From the NCBI GenBank assembly GCA_000299095.1, contig CP003809.1, positions 930,001-994,000 on the forward strand: a stretch of 64,000 nt of DNA. The letters are read 5' to 3'. Positions 19,774 to 28,091 of this stretch are shown piece by piece. Both the position numbers and the translations under genes were made by a program. Each line of letters starts with the position of its first letter. The stretch's first letter is position 1. The notes beneath the pieces were generated by a model, which was not told the origin of the DNA, did no database searches, and was given only the letters and a program-made list of their open reading frames with translations. The DNA is from an alpha proteobacterium HIMB5 (GTDB lineage Bacteria; Pseudomonadota; Alphaproteobacteria; Pelagibacterales; Pelagibacteraceae).

Positions 19774-19959
19774 TTATTGTTTAATAAAGTAAATAATCAC
19801 AAATCCTAAGATTGCAAAAATTAATCCTCCAGTTCTAAGTTGTTTGTCATTTACGATTTCTAATTTTTTCAACATACTTTTCATTTTTGATGGAAATAAG
19901 GCATATAAAAGCCCTTCTATAAATAAAAAAAGTCCAAAAGCTATTGCTAGCTCATTCAT
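19774..19959 (-). CDS. DUF2065 (YjeT-like) small membrane protein
   Basis: The 61-residue protein has two hydrophobic segments (about 4-22 and 43-59) separated by a basic linker, and the FFIEGLLY-like start and GGLIFAILGF end typical of the DUF2065 family. The function is unknown. It lies between hflC and degP, 11 bases after the first and one base before the second. That is a conserved spot for this family in Proteobacteria, and a role near the HflKC membrane protease complex is plausible but unproven. Confidence 0.85.
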   Translation of the reverse strand: MNELAIAFGLFLFIEGLLYALFPSKMKSMLKKLEIVNDKQLRTGGLIFAILGFVIIYFIKQ

Positions 19960-19970
19960 ATAATAAAAAA

Positions 19971-20846
19971 TTATTGTTGTTGAATTTTTGGTTTTATGTT
20001 TCCAAAAAATTTAAAGAACTCACTGTCAGGAGATAAAATAAGAGAAGTTTCTCCGCCGATCAATGCTTTTTCATAAGCTTGCATAGCTCTATAAAATGCA
20101 AAAAACTCAGGATCTTGACCAAAGGCATCTGCAAAAATTTTATTTCTTTGACCATCACCTTCTCCTTTCATAATTTGAGATTCTTTTTCTGCATCTGCTA
20201 AGATTACTGTTACCTCTTTATCAGCTGTAGATGTTATTGTTACAGCCATCTCAGCACCCTTCGCTCTAAATTCTTTTGCTTCCCTCTCCCTTTCAGTTTG
20301 CATTCTTCTAAAGATTGCATCACTGTTTGCCTGTGGAAGATCTGCTCTTTTAATTCTTACATCATTAATTTTAATTCCAAAATTTTGAGCCTCTTTGTTT
20401 ACACCTTCTTGAATTAATGCCATTTGTTTTGATCTGTCTTCAGATAACAATGTTTGAAGCTCTTGTTGACCTAAAACATTTCTAATTCTTGAATTCAAAA
20501 TTGTAGCTAATCTGGATCTTGCTACTCTCTCGTTACCAACTGAAATATAAAATTTAAGTGGATCTATAATTTGAAATCTAGCGAAAGCATCTACTATTAA
20601 TCTTTTTTGATCTGATGCAATTACCTCTTCTGGTGGTGTATCAAGATTTAAAATTCTTTTATCTAAGTAAACAACGTTTTGAATGAAAGGAATTTTAAAA
20701 TTTAAACCTGGTTTTGAAATAATTCTTTTTGGATCACCAAATTGAAGAACAATTGCCTGATTTACTTCTTTAACAATAAAAATAGAGAAGAAAGCTAAGA
20801 CAGCTATAGCTGCAATTAATCCACCTAAAATTTTCATTGCCTTCAT
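19971..20846 (-). CDS. hflC: FtsH protease modulator HflC
   Basis: HflC is an SPFH/prohibitin-family protein anchored in the inner membrane. With HflK it forms a large cage around FtsH and modulates its proteolysis. The 291-residue product has one N-terminal membrane helix (about 8-25) followed by the SPFH domain, starting at VNQAIVLQFGDPKRII, and a long helical segment rich in Glu, Arg and Ala (about 180-240). The hflK stop and the hflC ATG are adjacent (20847/20846), as expected for partners made in fixed ratio. Confidence 0.95.
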   Translation of the reverse strand: MKAMKILGGLIAAIAVLAFFSIFIVKEVNQAIVLQFGDPKRIISKPGLNFKIPFIQNVVYLDKRILNLDTPPEEVIASDQKRLIVDAFARFQIIDPLKFYISVGNERVARSRLATILNSRIRNVLGQQELQTLLSEDRSKQMALIQEGVNKEAQNFGIKINDVRIKRADLPQANSDAIFRRMQTEREREAKEFRAKGAEMAVTITSTADKEVTVILADAEKESQIMKGEGDGQRNKIFADAFGQDPEFFAFYRAMQAYEKALIGGETSLILSPDSEFFKFFGNIKPKIQQQ

Positions 20847-21950
20847 TTAATTAGTCACTTTCTTTTTTAATTCAGGTAAAGGTAAGTATGGAACTACGCC
20901 TGAGCCTGCATTTTTTTCAATAATTACTTTATCAATATCAGCTAAAACTTTTTCCATTGTTTCTAAATACATTCTTTCTTGTGTAACTGATTTTGCATTT
21001 TTATATTCATTATATATTGATATAAATCTACTTGCTTCACCTTCTGCTTTTGCAACAACCTCTTTTTTATAAGCTTCTGCAGCTTGTAAAATCTTTGCAG
21101 CTTCCCCACGCGCTCTTGGTATAACATCGTTTGCATAAGCCTCAGCTTCATTTTTAGATCTTTCCATATCAGCTCTTGCTGCTTGTACATCTCTAAATGC
21201 ATCAATTACTTGATCAGGTGGATCAGCTTTTTGAGTCTGCACCTGAGTAATTTGAATACCACTTGAGTATTCATCTAATATATTTTGAATAATTTCCTGA
21301 GTTTCTGTCTCTGTGATAGATCTACCTTCAGTAAGTATCGGCTGAATATCAGATCTTGCAATTACTTCTCTCATTGCTGTCTCTGCTGCAGCTTTAACTG
21401 TTCCTTCTGGATCTTGGATCTTAAATAAAAAATTTCCAGCATCTTTAATTACCCAAAATACCGAAAAATCTATGTTAACTATATTTTCATCTCCAGTTAA
21501 CATCAAACTTTCTTGCGGAACATCAGCTACTCCACCGCTTGAAGAAAACCCACTATCTCTTTCTGATCTAAAACCTATATCAATTCTATTAACTTTTGTT
21601 ACTTTAGGTGTAATTACAGACTCAACTGGAAAAGGAATGTGATAGTTTAATCCTGGCTGAGTAGTTTTTACAAATTTTCCAAATCTTAAAACAACACCTT
21701 GCTCATCAGGTAATACTCTGTAAAGTCCACTTGCTAACCAAACAAATCCTAAAATTAATAAAACTAAAATAGCTTGTTTGCCACCTGAACCAGATCCACC
21801 TGGTAAAAAATTCTTTATCTTGTCTTGAAATTCTCTAATTATTTTATCAACATCTGGTGGTGTTGGTCCTCTTCCAGATCCATTACCGCTTCCCCCTGGA
21901 GGTGATCCCCACGGACTTCCACCGCCTCTTTGTTGAAAATTGCCAGACAT
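20847..21950 (-). CDS. hflK: FtsH protease modulator HflK
   Basis: HflK pairs with HflC around FtsH. The 367-residue protein starts with a Gly/Ser/Pro-rich cytosolic tail (about 1-55, with several GGGS-like runs), as in other HflK proteins. A membrane helix (about 62-80), the SPFH domain from YRVLPDEQGVVLRFG onward, and a long Ala/Glu-rich helical region (about 255-320) follow. It is the first gene of the hflK-hflC-DUF2065-degP-miaA series. Its start codon directly adjoins a perfect inverted repeat shared with the divergent mrp gene. Confidence 0.95.
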   Translation of the reverse strand: MSGNFQQRGGGSPWGSPPGGSGNGSGRGPTPPDVDKIIREFQDKIKNFLPGGSGSGGKQAILVLLILGFVWLASGLYRVLPDEQGVVLRFGKFVKTTQPGLNYHIPFPVESVITPKVTKVNRIDIGFRSERDSGFSSSGGVADVPQESLMLTGDENIVNIDFSVFWVIKDAGNFLFKIQDPEGTVKAAAETAMREVIARSDIQPILTEGRSITETETQEIIQNILDEYSSGIQITQVQTQKADPPDQVIDAFRDVQAARADMERSKNEAEAYANDVIPRARGEAAKILQAAEAYKKEVVAKAEGEASRFISIYNEYKNAKSVTQERMYLETMEKVLADIDKVIIEKNAGSGVVPYLPLPELKKKVTN

Positions 21951-21968
21951 ACACTATCTATATAGTGT
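21951..21968. promoter_or_regulatory. Perfect inverted repeat in the hflK-mrp divergent region
   Basis: The sequence ACACTAT-CTAT-ATAGTGT is a perfect 7-base inverted repeat that begins right at the hflK start codon and lies 34 bases before the mrp start. The gap is only 51 bases, so promoters of both genes must overlap it or extend into coding sequence. It contains TATATA, usable as a -10 in either direction. An operator, or a hairpin over the hflK ribosome-binding region, are both possible. Confidence 0.4.
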
Positions 21969-22001
21969 CTTAAATCACAAAAACAAGGTAAGAAGAAGAT
22001 T

Positions 22002-22826
22002 ATGCCAGATAAAAAACCTGAACTAAGTGCCGCAATGAAAAGTAAAATAGAGCCAAAAGTGTTTAAGAAAAACCCTATTTCAGGAACAAAATTTACAATT
22101 GCAATATCTAGTGCAAAAGGCGGAGTTGGAAAGTCTACTTTTGCAACGAATCTTGCTTTAGCTTTGAATAAAATTGGATGCAAAGTTGGTATTTTAGATG
22201 CAGATATATATGGACCTTCAATACCAAAAATGTTTGATATAAATGAAAAACCAAAGAGTGATGGACAAAAACTTGATCCAATTACAAAATATAACATTCA
22301 ATGTATGTCTATTGGTTTTCTTGCTGACCAACAAACACCAATGATATGGCGTGGCCCTATGGTTACAAGTGCAATAAAAACATTTACTCAAAAAGTAAAT
22401 TGGAAAAATTTAGATTTTATAATTGTCGATATGCCTCCAGGAACAGGTGATACACAACTTACTTTTTCTCAAGAAATAAAAATGGATGGTGCAATAATTG
22501 TTTCAACACCTCAAGAAGTAGCTTTGTTGGATGTGAAAAGAGGAATAAAAATGTTTGATAAACTTAGTGTTAAAATTCTTGGATTAGTAGATAATATGAG
22601 TCATTTTACGGGTGATGATGGAAAAAAATATTCTATCTTTGGAGAGGGAGGAGTTAAAAGAACAGCTGAAGAATTTAAAAAGGAATTTTTAGGTGAAGTA
22701 CCTATTGATCCTGATGTTGGAAAATTTGGAGACAAAGGAAAACCAATTGTAGAAGAAAATCCTGAGCACGAAATTTCAAAAATATTTTTAAGTTTTGCTA
22801 AAAAAATTAAATCAACTTATCTTTAA
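22002..22826 (+). CDS. mrp: Mrp/ApbC-type P-loop ATPase (Fe-S cluster carrier family)
   Basis: The protein belongs to the Mrp/NBP35 family of P-loop ATPases that carry and deliver Fe-S clusters. The deviant Walker [10 protein letters not shown] is at residues 38-46, [12 protein letters not shown] near 67-78, and [12 protein letters not shown] near 144-155. At 274 residues it lacks the N-terminal MIP18 (DUF59) domain of longer Mrp proteins. After NMSHF it has [12 protein letters not shown] where the E. coli protein has the CxxC of the bridging cluster. I believe this loss occurs in other Alphaproteobacteria too, so cluster binding is uncertain. Its 3' end overlaps convergent thyX by 20 bases. 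Confidence 0.88.
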   Translation: MPDKKPELSAAMKSKIEPKVFKKNPISGTKFTIAISSAKGGVGKSTFATNLALALNKIGCKVGILDADIYGPSIPKMFDINEKPKSDGQKLDPITKYNIQCMSIGFLADQQTPMIWRGPMVTSAIKTFTQKVNWKNLDFIIVDMPPGTGDTQLTFSQEIKMDGAIIVSTPQEVALLDVKRGIKMFDKLSVKILGLVDNMSHFTGDDGKKYSIFGEGGVKRTAEEFKKEFLGEVPIDPDVGKFGDKGKPIVEENPEHEISKIFLSFAKKIKSTYL

Positions 22827-23754
22827 GATCAAAAGCTTCCATTAATTCATTCCATTCTCTTTTTGATAATCCAGAATCTTCCATTTTAATATTCTCACCT
22901 TTAATAAATTTTTGAATAACCGATTTTCCTTTAGCAGACACTTCTGTACCTCCCACCCTATAATCCATAAAAGCATCATAAGTAATCGGCACCCATCTTT
23001 TAAGTGTATCAAGCATTATATCTGCGTAAACTCTTATTTCATATTGTGCATGATGATCTGCTCTTAGTCTTAAAAAATTCATTAAATTTAATAAATCAGT
23101 TTTCCAATACCATTGAGTATAAGTATTTAATGTTAAATTCATTCTTGCTAATTCTCGAGCTAAACCTTTTTTGTTTTCATCTATTTTTGATCCATCGTAT
23201 CTTTCATTTAACATTGTTTCATAATTATCATACGTTCTTTCCGCATCACCCTTTAATAATTCTAAGACTTTTTGTGCTTGTTCTCCTTTAAGCACTTCCC
23301 CTCTACCTTGTCTGTTACTAGTTGATTGTGCTGCTAGGTTATCAGGAGAAGGTAAGTAAAATTCTTTATCTAGAATTGAATATCTTGCTGAATATTCATT
23401 AACATTAGCCGTTCTATGTCTAATCCATTGTCTTGCTATAAAAATTGGGAGTTTTATATGGTATTTTATTTCACACATTTCAAAAGGAGTGCTATGCCAA
23501 TGTCTCATTAAATATTTTATTAAACCTTGATCTGTGGAGACTTGTTTTGTTCCTTTGCCATAAGAAACTCTAGCTGCCTGAACTATGGAAGTATCATCCC
23601 CCATATAATCTATTACTCTTACAAAACCATGATCTAAAGCAGGAATTGCCTCATAAAGAACTTCTTCTAATTGAAATACTGAAACTCTTTTAGTAGAATT
23701 TTTTTGAGATTGTTGATTTTTAATTGCCTGAGATTGTTCTTGAGTTAGTTTCAT
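22807..23754 (-). CDS. thyX: FAD-dependent thymidylate synthase ThyX
   Basis: ThyX methylates dUMP to dTMP with methylenetetrahydrofolate, NADPH and FAD, and replaces the ThyA/folA route. The ThyX signature [14 protein letters not shown] begins at Arg112. The upstream [19 protein letters not shown] and the later [15 protein letters not shown] stretches are also typical. The length of 315 residues is normal for the alphaproteobacterial form. An N-terminal tail rich in Gln and Lys (about 1-22) is probably disordered. It converges on mrp with a 20-base overlap of coding ends. Confidence 0.96.
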   Translation of the reverse strand: MKLTQEQSQAIKNQQSQKNSTKRVSVFQLEEVLYEAIPALDHGFVRVIDYMGDDTSIVQAARVSYGKGTKQVSTDQGLIKYLMRHWHSTPFEMCEIKYHIKLPIFIARQWIRHRTANVNEYSARYSILDKEFYLPSPDNLAAQSTSNRQGRGEVLKGEQAQKVLELLKGDAERTYDNYETMLNERYDGSKIDENKKGLARELARMNLTLNTYTQWYWKTDLLNLMNFLRLRADHHAQYEIRVYADIMLDTLKRWVPITYDAFMDYRVGGTEVSAKGKSVIQKFIKGENIKMEDSGLSKREWNELMEAFDLKDKLI

Positions 23755-23832
23755 AATTTTTTAATTTAATTAGTTAAGAATCGATTTTTAAATATATTAC
23801 AATTTTAATAATAATGAAAAGAGAAGATTAAT

Positions 23833-25656
23833 TTATTTTCTAGAGTAGATTTTATAATTTTCAGTTGAATAAATTTGAGTATATATATTGTTTAAAATCA
23901 CAAAATCATCAGAAATTTTTGAAAAATTTATAATTAAATAATCAGGAATTAAATCTTTTTGAATTTTGTGATTAATATACAAGTCAATTAATCTTCTCTT
24001 TTCATTTTCTGGTATTATTTGATTTTGAGCTCTCAATGGGGACAAATTTTTAATTTGATTTATAACATCATCAGAATAAAAATCTAACTCTGAGAAAGTA
24101 TGTAGTGAATTAGCTTGATATCTATAAATAAATAATCTCATAAAAAAAGAATTTCTATTTTCAGACTTACCTAATTGAATAAAATCTTTGAAATTATGCT
24201 CTGAGAAACCTAAATATTTTAAGCAATTAATTAATGTATATTCTATCTTAGAGTTTGGTAGAGAATTTGTAAAACCATCACTAATCAAAATATTTTTATT
24301 TTTATTTAATAACCAAATATTTTCTGCAATTCTATCATTCGTGAAAAGTTTAAGTTTAGTCTTTTCAATTTTATTTTTTTGTAAGAATTTTTCAACTTTT
24401 ATACTTTCGTTTATTACATCTTTCTTTTGAAAGATTATATTTTTTTCATAAACTACTCTACATGATAAAATAATTAAAATTAAAAGAAATGATACAGACT
24501 TATGAAAGATTAATTTAAAAAATTTCTTTTTGTCAATAAAATCATACAAAAAAATTAAAGAACAGATTAATATATAAAAAGTTATATTATAAACCATTAT
24601 ATCAGCATAATGATAAATTGAAATTACACTTTTAGATAATAAAATAAAAATTAGGGGTGCTACTATTGAAGCAAGGATAAAGAAAAAGAAAAAATTAATT
24701 TTTTTGTTTTTTTCATTATTGTTCATAATAAAAAATAAAATGACCGATATTACAATCAAAAAGAAAAAACTAGTATTAGAAAATTTATTTAAGAAATATT
24801 TAATTAAGAATAATTTCTGACTATAATCTAAATTAATCAAACCTAATCTAATTGCATAGTCTGGCTCCATAGATATTTGTTGTAAAATAAAAGGAGAAAT
24901 AAAAATTATGAATATAAATACAAATAAAATAAATCTTTTAAATAAAATTAAAAAATCTAAATCTTTATTTAAATTTCTAATAAAACTAACAAATATTAAT
25001 AATGAAAATATAGTAAAGTAATAAAAAAATGTATTTAATAAAAGTCCTAATAAAATAGAGATTTTAACAATGTATATTTTATCAAAATTTTTATTTAATT
25101 GCTTTTTGAAGTCAATCAAATAATAAATCATCATGAATATCAACACTCCAGAAATTAAAGGTCTGGGAAATCTAGTTCCTAGATTACTTTCAAATAAATT
25201 AAATAGATTTTTAAGAGGTATGTATTGCTGAAAGTTATATGAAATACTCAAAAAAGAATAAACTAGAAACAAAAATATTACTAAATTAAAAGATTTTTTT
25301 TTTACCCTAAATATTTTTGTAAAAAGTTTATAGATAACAAATAAAAACGTTATTTGAAAAATATATTCAAGAAAAATAAACGAATAAATCCCAATAAATT
25401 TAAAAAATAAAGCATGTAATGCCATTCCTAAAAGAGGGAAGCCTATGATTTTATCTGGTTTTATAGTTTCTAAATAACTTGGTGAAATATTAAATTCTGA
25501 AAGTGAATAGATGATAGGGAAGTATTGTGTATCTTGTAAATTATACAGAGCAAGAATATTTAAGTTAAAACCAAATTCGGTTAGTGTAATGATCCATTTT
25601 ATTGATAAACTAAAGACTGCTAATAAAATTAAATAATAATTATTTAAATCTTTCAT
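23833..25656 (-). CDS. Unrecognised large membrane protein, possibly GT-C-like
   Basis: I do not recognise a family. The 607-residue product has roughly eleven membrane helices in its first 400 residues, with very Phe-, Ile-, Leu- and Lys-rich composition, followed by a soluble C-terminal part of about 190 residues. This overall plan, and an acidic residue soon after the first helix, recall GT-C membrane glycosyltransferases of the PMT/ArnT kind. No diagnostic motif is visible, so that is a guess. It stands alone between thyX and the tmRNA gene and is strongly AT-biased, like many variable SAR11 genes. Its ATG at 25656 fits the start of the first hydrophobic helix. Confidence 0.6.
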   Translation of the reverse strand: MKDLNNYYLILLAVFSLSIKWIITLTEFGFNLNILALYNLQDTQYFPIIYSLSEFNISPSYLETIKPDKIIGFPLLGMALHALFFKFIGIYSFIFLEYIFQITFLFVIYKLFTKIFRVKKKSFNLVIFLFLVYSFLSISYNFQQYIPLKNLFNLFESNLGTRFPRPLISGVLIFMMIYYLIDFKKQLNKNFDKIYIVKISILLGLLLNTFFYYFTIFSLLIFVSFIRNLNKDLDFLILFKRFILFVFIFIIFISPFILQQISMEPDYAIRLGLINLDYSQKLFLIKYFLNKFSNTSFFFLIVISVILFFIMNNNEKNKKINFFFFFILASIVAPLIFILLSKSVISIYHYADIMVYNITFYILICSLIFLYDFIDKKKFFKLIFHKSVSFLLILIILSCRVVYEKNIIFQKKDVINESIKVEKFLQKNKIEKTKLKLFTNDRIAENIWLLNKNKNILISDGFTNSLPNSKIEYTLINCLKYLGFSEHNFKDFIQLGKSENRNSFFMRLFIYRYQANSLHTFSELDFYSDDVINQIKNLSPLRAQNQIIPENEKRRLIDLYINHKIQKDLIPDYLIINFSKISDDFVILNNIYTQIYSTENYKIYSRK

Positions 25657-25668
25657 TAAATATACTGA

Positions 25669-25696
25669 TTGAATATTTAATTTATTGAATTATATT
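25669..25696 (+). promoter_or_regulatory. Probable ssrA promoter
   Basis: TTGAAT (25669-25674), a 16-base spacer and TATATT (25691-25696) form a good sigma-70-like promoter. A start about seven bases after the -10 would fall at 25703, exactly where the GTTGGC/GCCAAC stem at the 5' end of the tmRNA precursor begins. This agreement supports both the promoter and the transcript end. Confidence 0.45.
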
Positions 25697-25702
25697 ATTT
25701 TT

Positions 25703-25990
25703 GTTGGCTTGCCAACTATGACGATAAATGAATTTCGTAATAACCATTGCGGACGTGGGGGCAGTACCCACCACCTCCACCAATTTCAACTTATGGGGGT
25801 GAACTAGAATCGACGAATGACTAAAAGTTGTTCTTTCGTTCGGAATTGCTCCACCGTAAAGGGCTAATTTATAATTGCTAACGAAAGTTACGCACTTGCT
25901 GCTTAATTAACTTGTTAATTAAGTTACGGGGTTCGGGGCACCTGGCAACAGAACGCCCCTTCCTAACTTTCAAATTAGTTTGGATTATTA
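25703..25990 (+). ncRNA. ssrA: Circularly permuted two-piece tmRNA (ssrA)
   Basis: tmRNA rescues stalled ribosomes and tags the nascent protein for degradation. Here the acceptor piece comes first and ends in CTCCACCA at 25782; its T-arm is GTGGG-GGCAGTA-CCCAC. A short linker follows, then the coding piece from 25795 begins GGGGGTG and continues with the AGAATCGACG core. GGGGGTG pairs with CACCTCC as a 7-base acceptor stem with one G-U pair. The tag frame at 25877-25906 reads ANESYALAA and ends in TAA, close to other proteobacterial tags. An H-type pseudoknot is visible: GTTC/GAAC (25931-25934 with 25951-25954) and GGGGC/GCCCC (25935-25939 with 25955-25959). The outer ends are estimates. This layout is the known alphaproteobacterial type. 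Confidence 0.93.
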
Positions 25991-26118
25991 ATGTTAATTT
26001 AAAAATACAAATGAGTGAGTCGGCCTGTAGTTGAAATGAAATTAATGTGTTTTATAGAAAATAAAAATTAGTTATTTAAATATGGAGAAATCAATTTAAA
26101 TTTTAAATATAGTATTTT
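25991..26118. other. Gap between ssrA and tRNA-Leu with a small GC-richer island
   Basis: This AT-rich stretch carries no convincing gene. One 18-base island at 26013-26030 (GAGTGAGTCGGCCTGTAG) stands out by its GC content. It shows no clear hairpin or T-run and could be a remnant, part of the ssrA 3' processing region, or a tRNA-Leu trailer element on the other strand. Confidence 0.4.
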
Positions 26119-26204
26119 TGGTGCGGCTAGAGAGACTCGAACTCTCATGGACAATGTCCACACGGCCCTCAACCGTGCCTGTCTACCAGTTTCAGCATAG
26201 CCGC
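26119..26204 (-). tRNA. tRNA-Leu (anticodon GAG)
   Basis: On the minus strand an 86-base tRNA folds with the acceptor stem GCGGCTA/TAGCCGC, discriminator A and an encoded CCA. The anticodon arm is CACGG-TTGAGGG-CCGTG, giving anticodon GAG. A long variable arm and the T-arm GAGAG-TTCGAGT-CTCTC are present. The class II variable arm and GAG anticodon identify leucine (reads CUU and CUC). Confidence 0.96.
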
Positions 26205-26259
26205 AATATGTAACATATTAAAACAATGACAAAATTGTTTCAAATTGTTAAATACGTGT

Positions 26260-27249
26260 ATGGAATTTGACCAAGAAGTAAAAAAAGCTACAAACCACAT
26301 CTATCAAAAAATTTCTAAAGTTTTACCTGAAATTGAATGGGCTTCGCATGCACCATATATTCATGAAATAAACAAACTAAAAAAAGAAAAAAACGCAGTG
26401 ATACTTGCACACAATTATCAGACACCTGAGATATATCATGGTGTTTCAGATTTTGCTGCCGACTCTCTTGCTCTGGCTGTAGAAGCGTCGAAAACTTCTG
26501 CTGATATTATTGTTATGGCAGGAGTTCATTTTATGGCTGAGACTGCAAAATTAATGAGTCCAAATAAGAAAGTGCTTTTACCAGACATGAGTGCCGGTTG
26601 TTCATTATCTTCATCTATTACTGGAGAAGATGTTAGAAATCTTAAAAAACAATACCCTGGAGTACCTGTGGTTTCTTATGTAAATACATCAGCTGAAGTA
26701 AAAGCTGAAACAGATGTTTGTTGCACATCAGCTAATGCAGTTAAAATTGTAAATTCATTAGGGGTAAAGAAAGTAATTTTCCTGCCTGATAACTATTTAG
26801 CACAATATGTGGCTTCTCAAACTGACGTGGAAATCATTTCTTGGAAAGGAATTTGTATGGTTCATGATCAATTTAATGATCAAGAAATTCATGAAATTAG
26901 AAAAAATAACCCTGAGATTAAAATTATTGCTCACCCAGAATGCCCACCAGATGTAATTAAAGCAAGTGATTTTGCTGGGTCAACTTCTGGTATGATTAAA
27001 TATGTAAAAGATAATCAACCAAAAAAAGTAATGATGGTAACTGAGTGTTCTATGAGTGATAACATACAAGTAGAAAACCCCAATGTTGAATTCATTAGAC
27101 CATGTAATTTATGTCCACATATGAAAAAAATAACTCTACCAAAAATTTTAGATTGTTTAAAAAATGAAACAGGTGAAATAGTGATGGATCAAAAAACAAT
27201 TACTAAAGCAAAAACATCTGTTGAAAAAATGGCTGCTATTGGCAGATAA
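26260..27249 (+). CDS. nadA: Quinolinate synthase
   Basis: NadA condenses iminoaspartate with dihydroxyacetone phosphate to quinolinate using a [4Fe-4S] cluster. The three cluster cysteines are visible in DMSAGCSL, in the VCCTSANA region and in RPCNLCPHMKK near the C-terminus. Substrate motifs HNYQTPEI and MAETAKLMSP are present. I place the start at ATG 26260 (MEFDQEVKK, 329 residues). A frame starting at TTG 26245 would only add LNTC, and the tRNA lies just upstream. nadC follows after six bases. nadB, the usual supplier of iminoaspartate, is not in the window. Confidence 0.95.
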   Translation: MEFDQEVKKATNHIYQKISKVLPEIEWASHAPYIHEINKLKKEKNAVILAHNYQTPEIYHGVSDFAADSLALAVEASKTSADIIVMAGVHFMAETAKLMSPNKKVLLPDMSAGCSLSSSITGEDVRNLKKQYPGVPVVSYVNTSAEVKAETDVCCTSANAVKIVNSLGVKKVIFLPDNYLAQYVASQTDVEIISWKGICMVHDQFNDQEIHEIRKNNPEIKIIAHPECPPDVIKASDFAGSTSGMIKYVKDNQPKKVMMVTECSMSDNIQVENPNVEFIRPCNLCPHMKKITLPKILDCLKNETGEIVMDQKTITKAKTSVEKMAAIGR

Positions 27250-27255
27250 ACGTTT

Positions 27256-28089
27256 GTGTCTCAAGTAAAGTTAAGTAAAAACTATATAAAAGATAGAGTA
27301 AAACTTGCACTAAATGAAGACTTATATCCTTATGGAGATATTACAACAAATCTTGTTAAAGATAACAAACATATAAAGTTCAAACTTATTTCTAATCAAA
27401 ACTCAATTATAGCTGGAATATTATTTGCTAAATTTGCATTTCAAATAATTGATAGAAAAACAAAATTTATAATAAAAAAAAAAGATGGTTTCTCTGTAAA
27501 AAAAAATTCTGTAATTGCAATAATAGAAGGAAAAGCTAAATCTATTTTAACTGCTGAAAGAGTAGCTTTAAACTTTTTGTCTCACATTTCAGGAATTGCA
27601 ACTAAAACTAATCAATTTGTAAAACTAGCTGGCAAAAAAACTAAAATTTATTGTACCAGAAAAACTATTCCTAATATGCGAGTTATTCAAAAGTATGCAG
27701 TAAGAATTGGTGGAGGAAAAAATCATCGATTTAATTTAAGTGATGAGTACCTAATTAAAGATAACCATATCGCTAGTTCAAATCTAAAATCTCTCGTAGA
27801 GCTGGCTATCAAAAATAAAAAAGGTAGAAAAATTACTGTTGAGGTAGATAATTTAAAACAATTGAAACAAATATTAGGATTAAAATTTGATACAGTTTTG
27901 TTTGATAATATGAATTTAAATTCATTAAAGACAGGTATTAAACTTACAAAAAAATATTATGAAACTGAGGCTTCAGGTAATATTAATTTAAATAATATTA
28001 AAAAAGTTGCTGCTACAGGTGTAAATAGAATTTCCATTGGAAGCATAACTCATAGCGCTCCTGCAGTTGACTTTAAATTACAGTATTAA
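27256..28089 (+). CDS. nadC: Nicotinate-nucleotide pyrophosphorylase (carboxylating)
   Basis: NadC (quinolinate phosphoribosyltransferase) turns quinolinate and PRPP into nicotinate mononucleotide, CO2 and pyrophosphate. The 277-residue protein shows ALNEDLYPYGDITTNLV near residues 12-28, LTAERVALNFLSHISGIAT near 95-113, and the signature TRKTIPNMRVIQKYAV with GGGKNHRFNLSD near 131-160. The start is GTG at 27256, just after the nadA stop. The gene ends two bases before the convergent ppdK stop. nadA-nadC is a two-gene NAD synthesis operon. Confidence 0.95.
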   Translation: MSQVKLSKNYIKDRVKLALNEDLYPYGDITTNLVKDNKHIKFKLISNQNSIIAGILFAKFAFQIIDRKTKFIIKKKDGFSVKKNSVIAIIEGKAKSILTAERVALNFLSHISGIATKTNQFVKLAGKKTKIYCTRKTIPNMRVIQKYAVRIGGGKNHRFNLSDEYLIKDNHIASSNLKSLVELAIKNKKGRKITVEVDNLKQLKQILGLKFDTVLFDNMNLNSLKTGIKLTKKYYETEASGNINLNNIKKVAATGVNRISIGSITHSAPAVDFKLQY

Positions 28090-28091
28090 AA

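Noticed and set aside
21839-22297. A 152-residue minus-strand frame across the hflK-mrp gap
   Set aside because: It runs antisense to mrp and into the hflK start, shows no family pattern, and is a shadow of the P-loop ATPase gene.
26245-26259. TTG at 26245 as the nadA start
   Set aside because: The five extra residues are unlike the family, and ATG at 26260 gives a normal NadA N-terminus.
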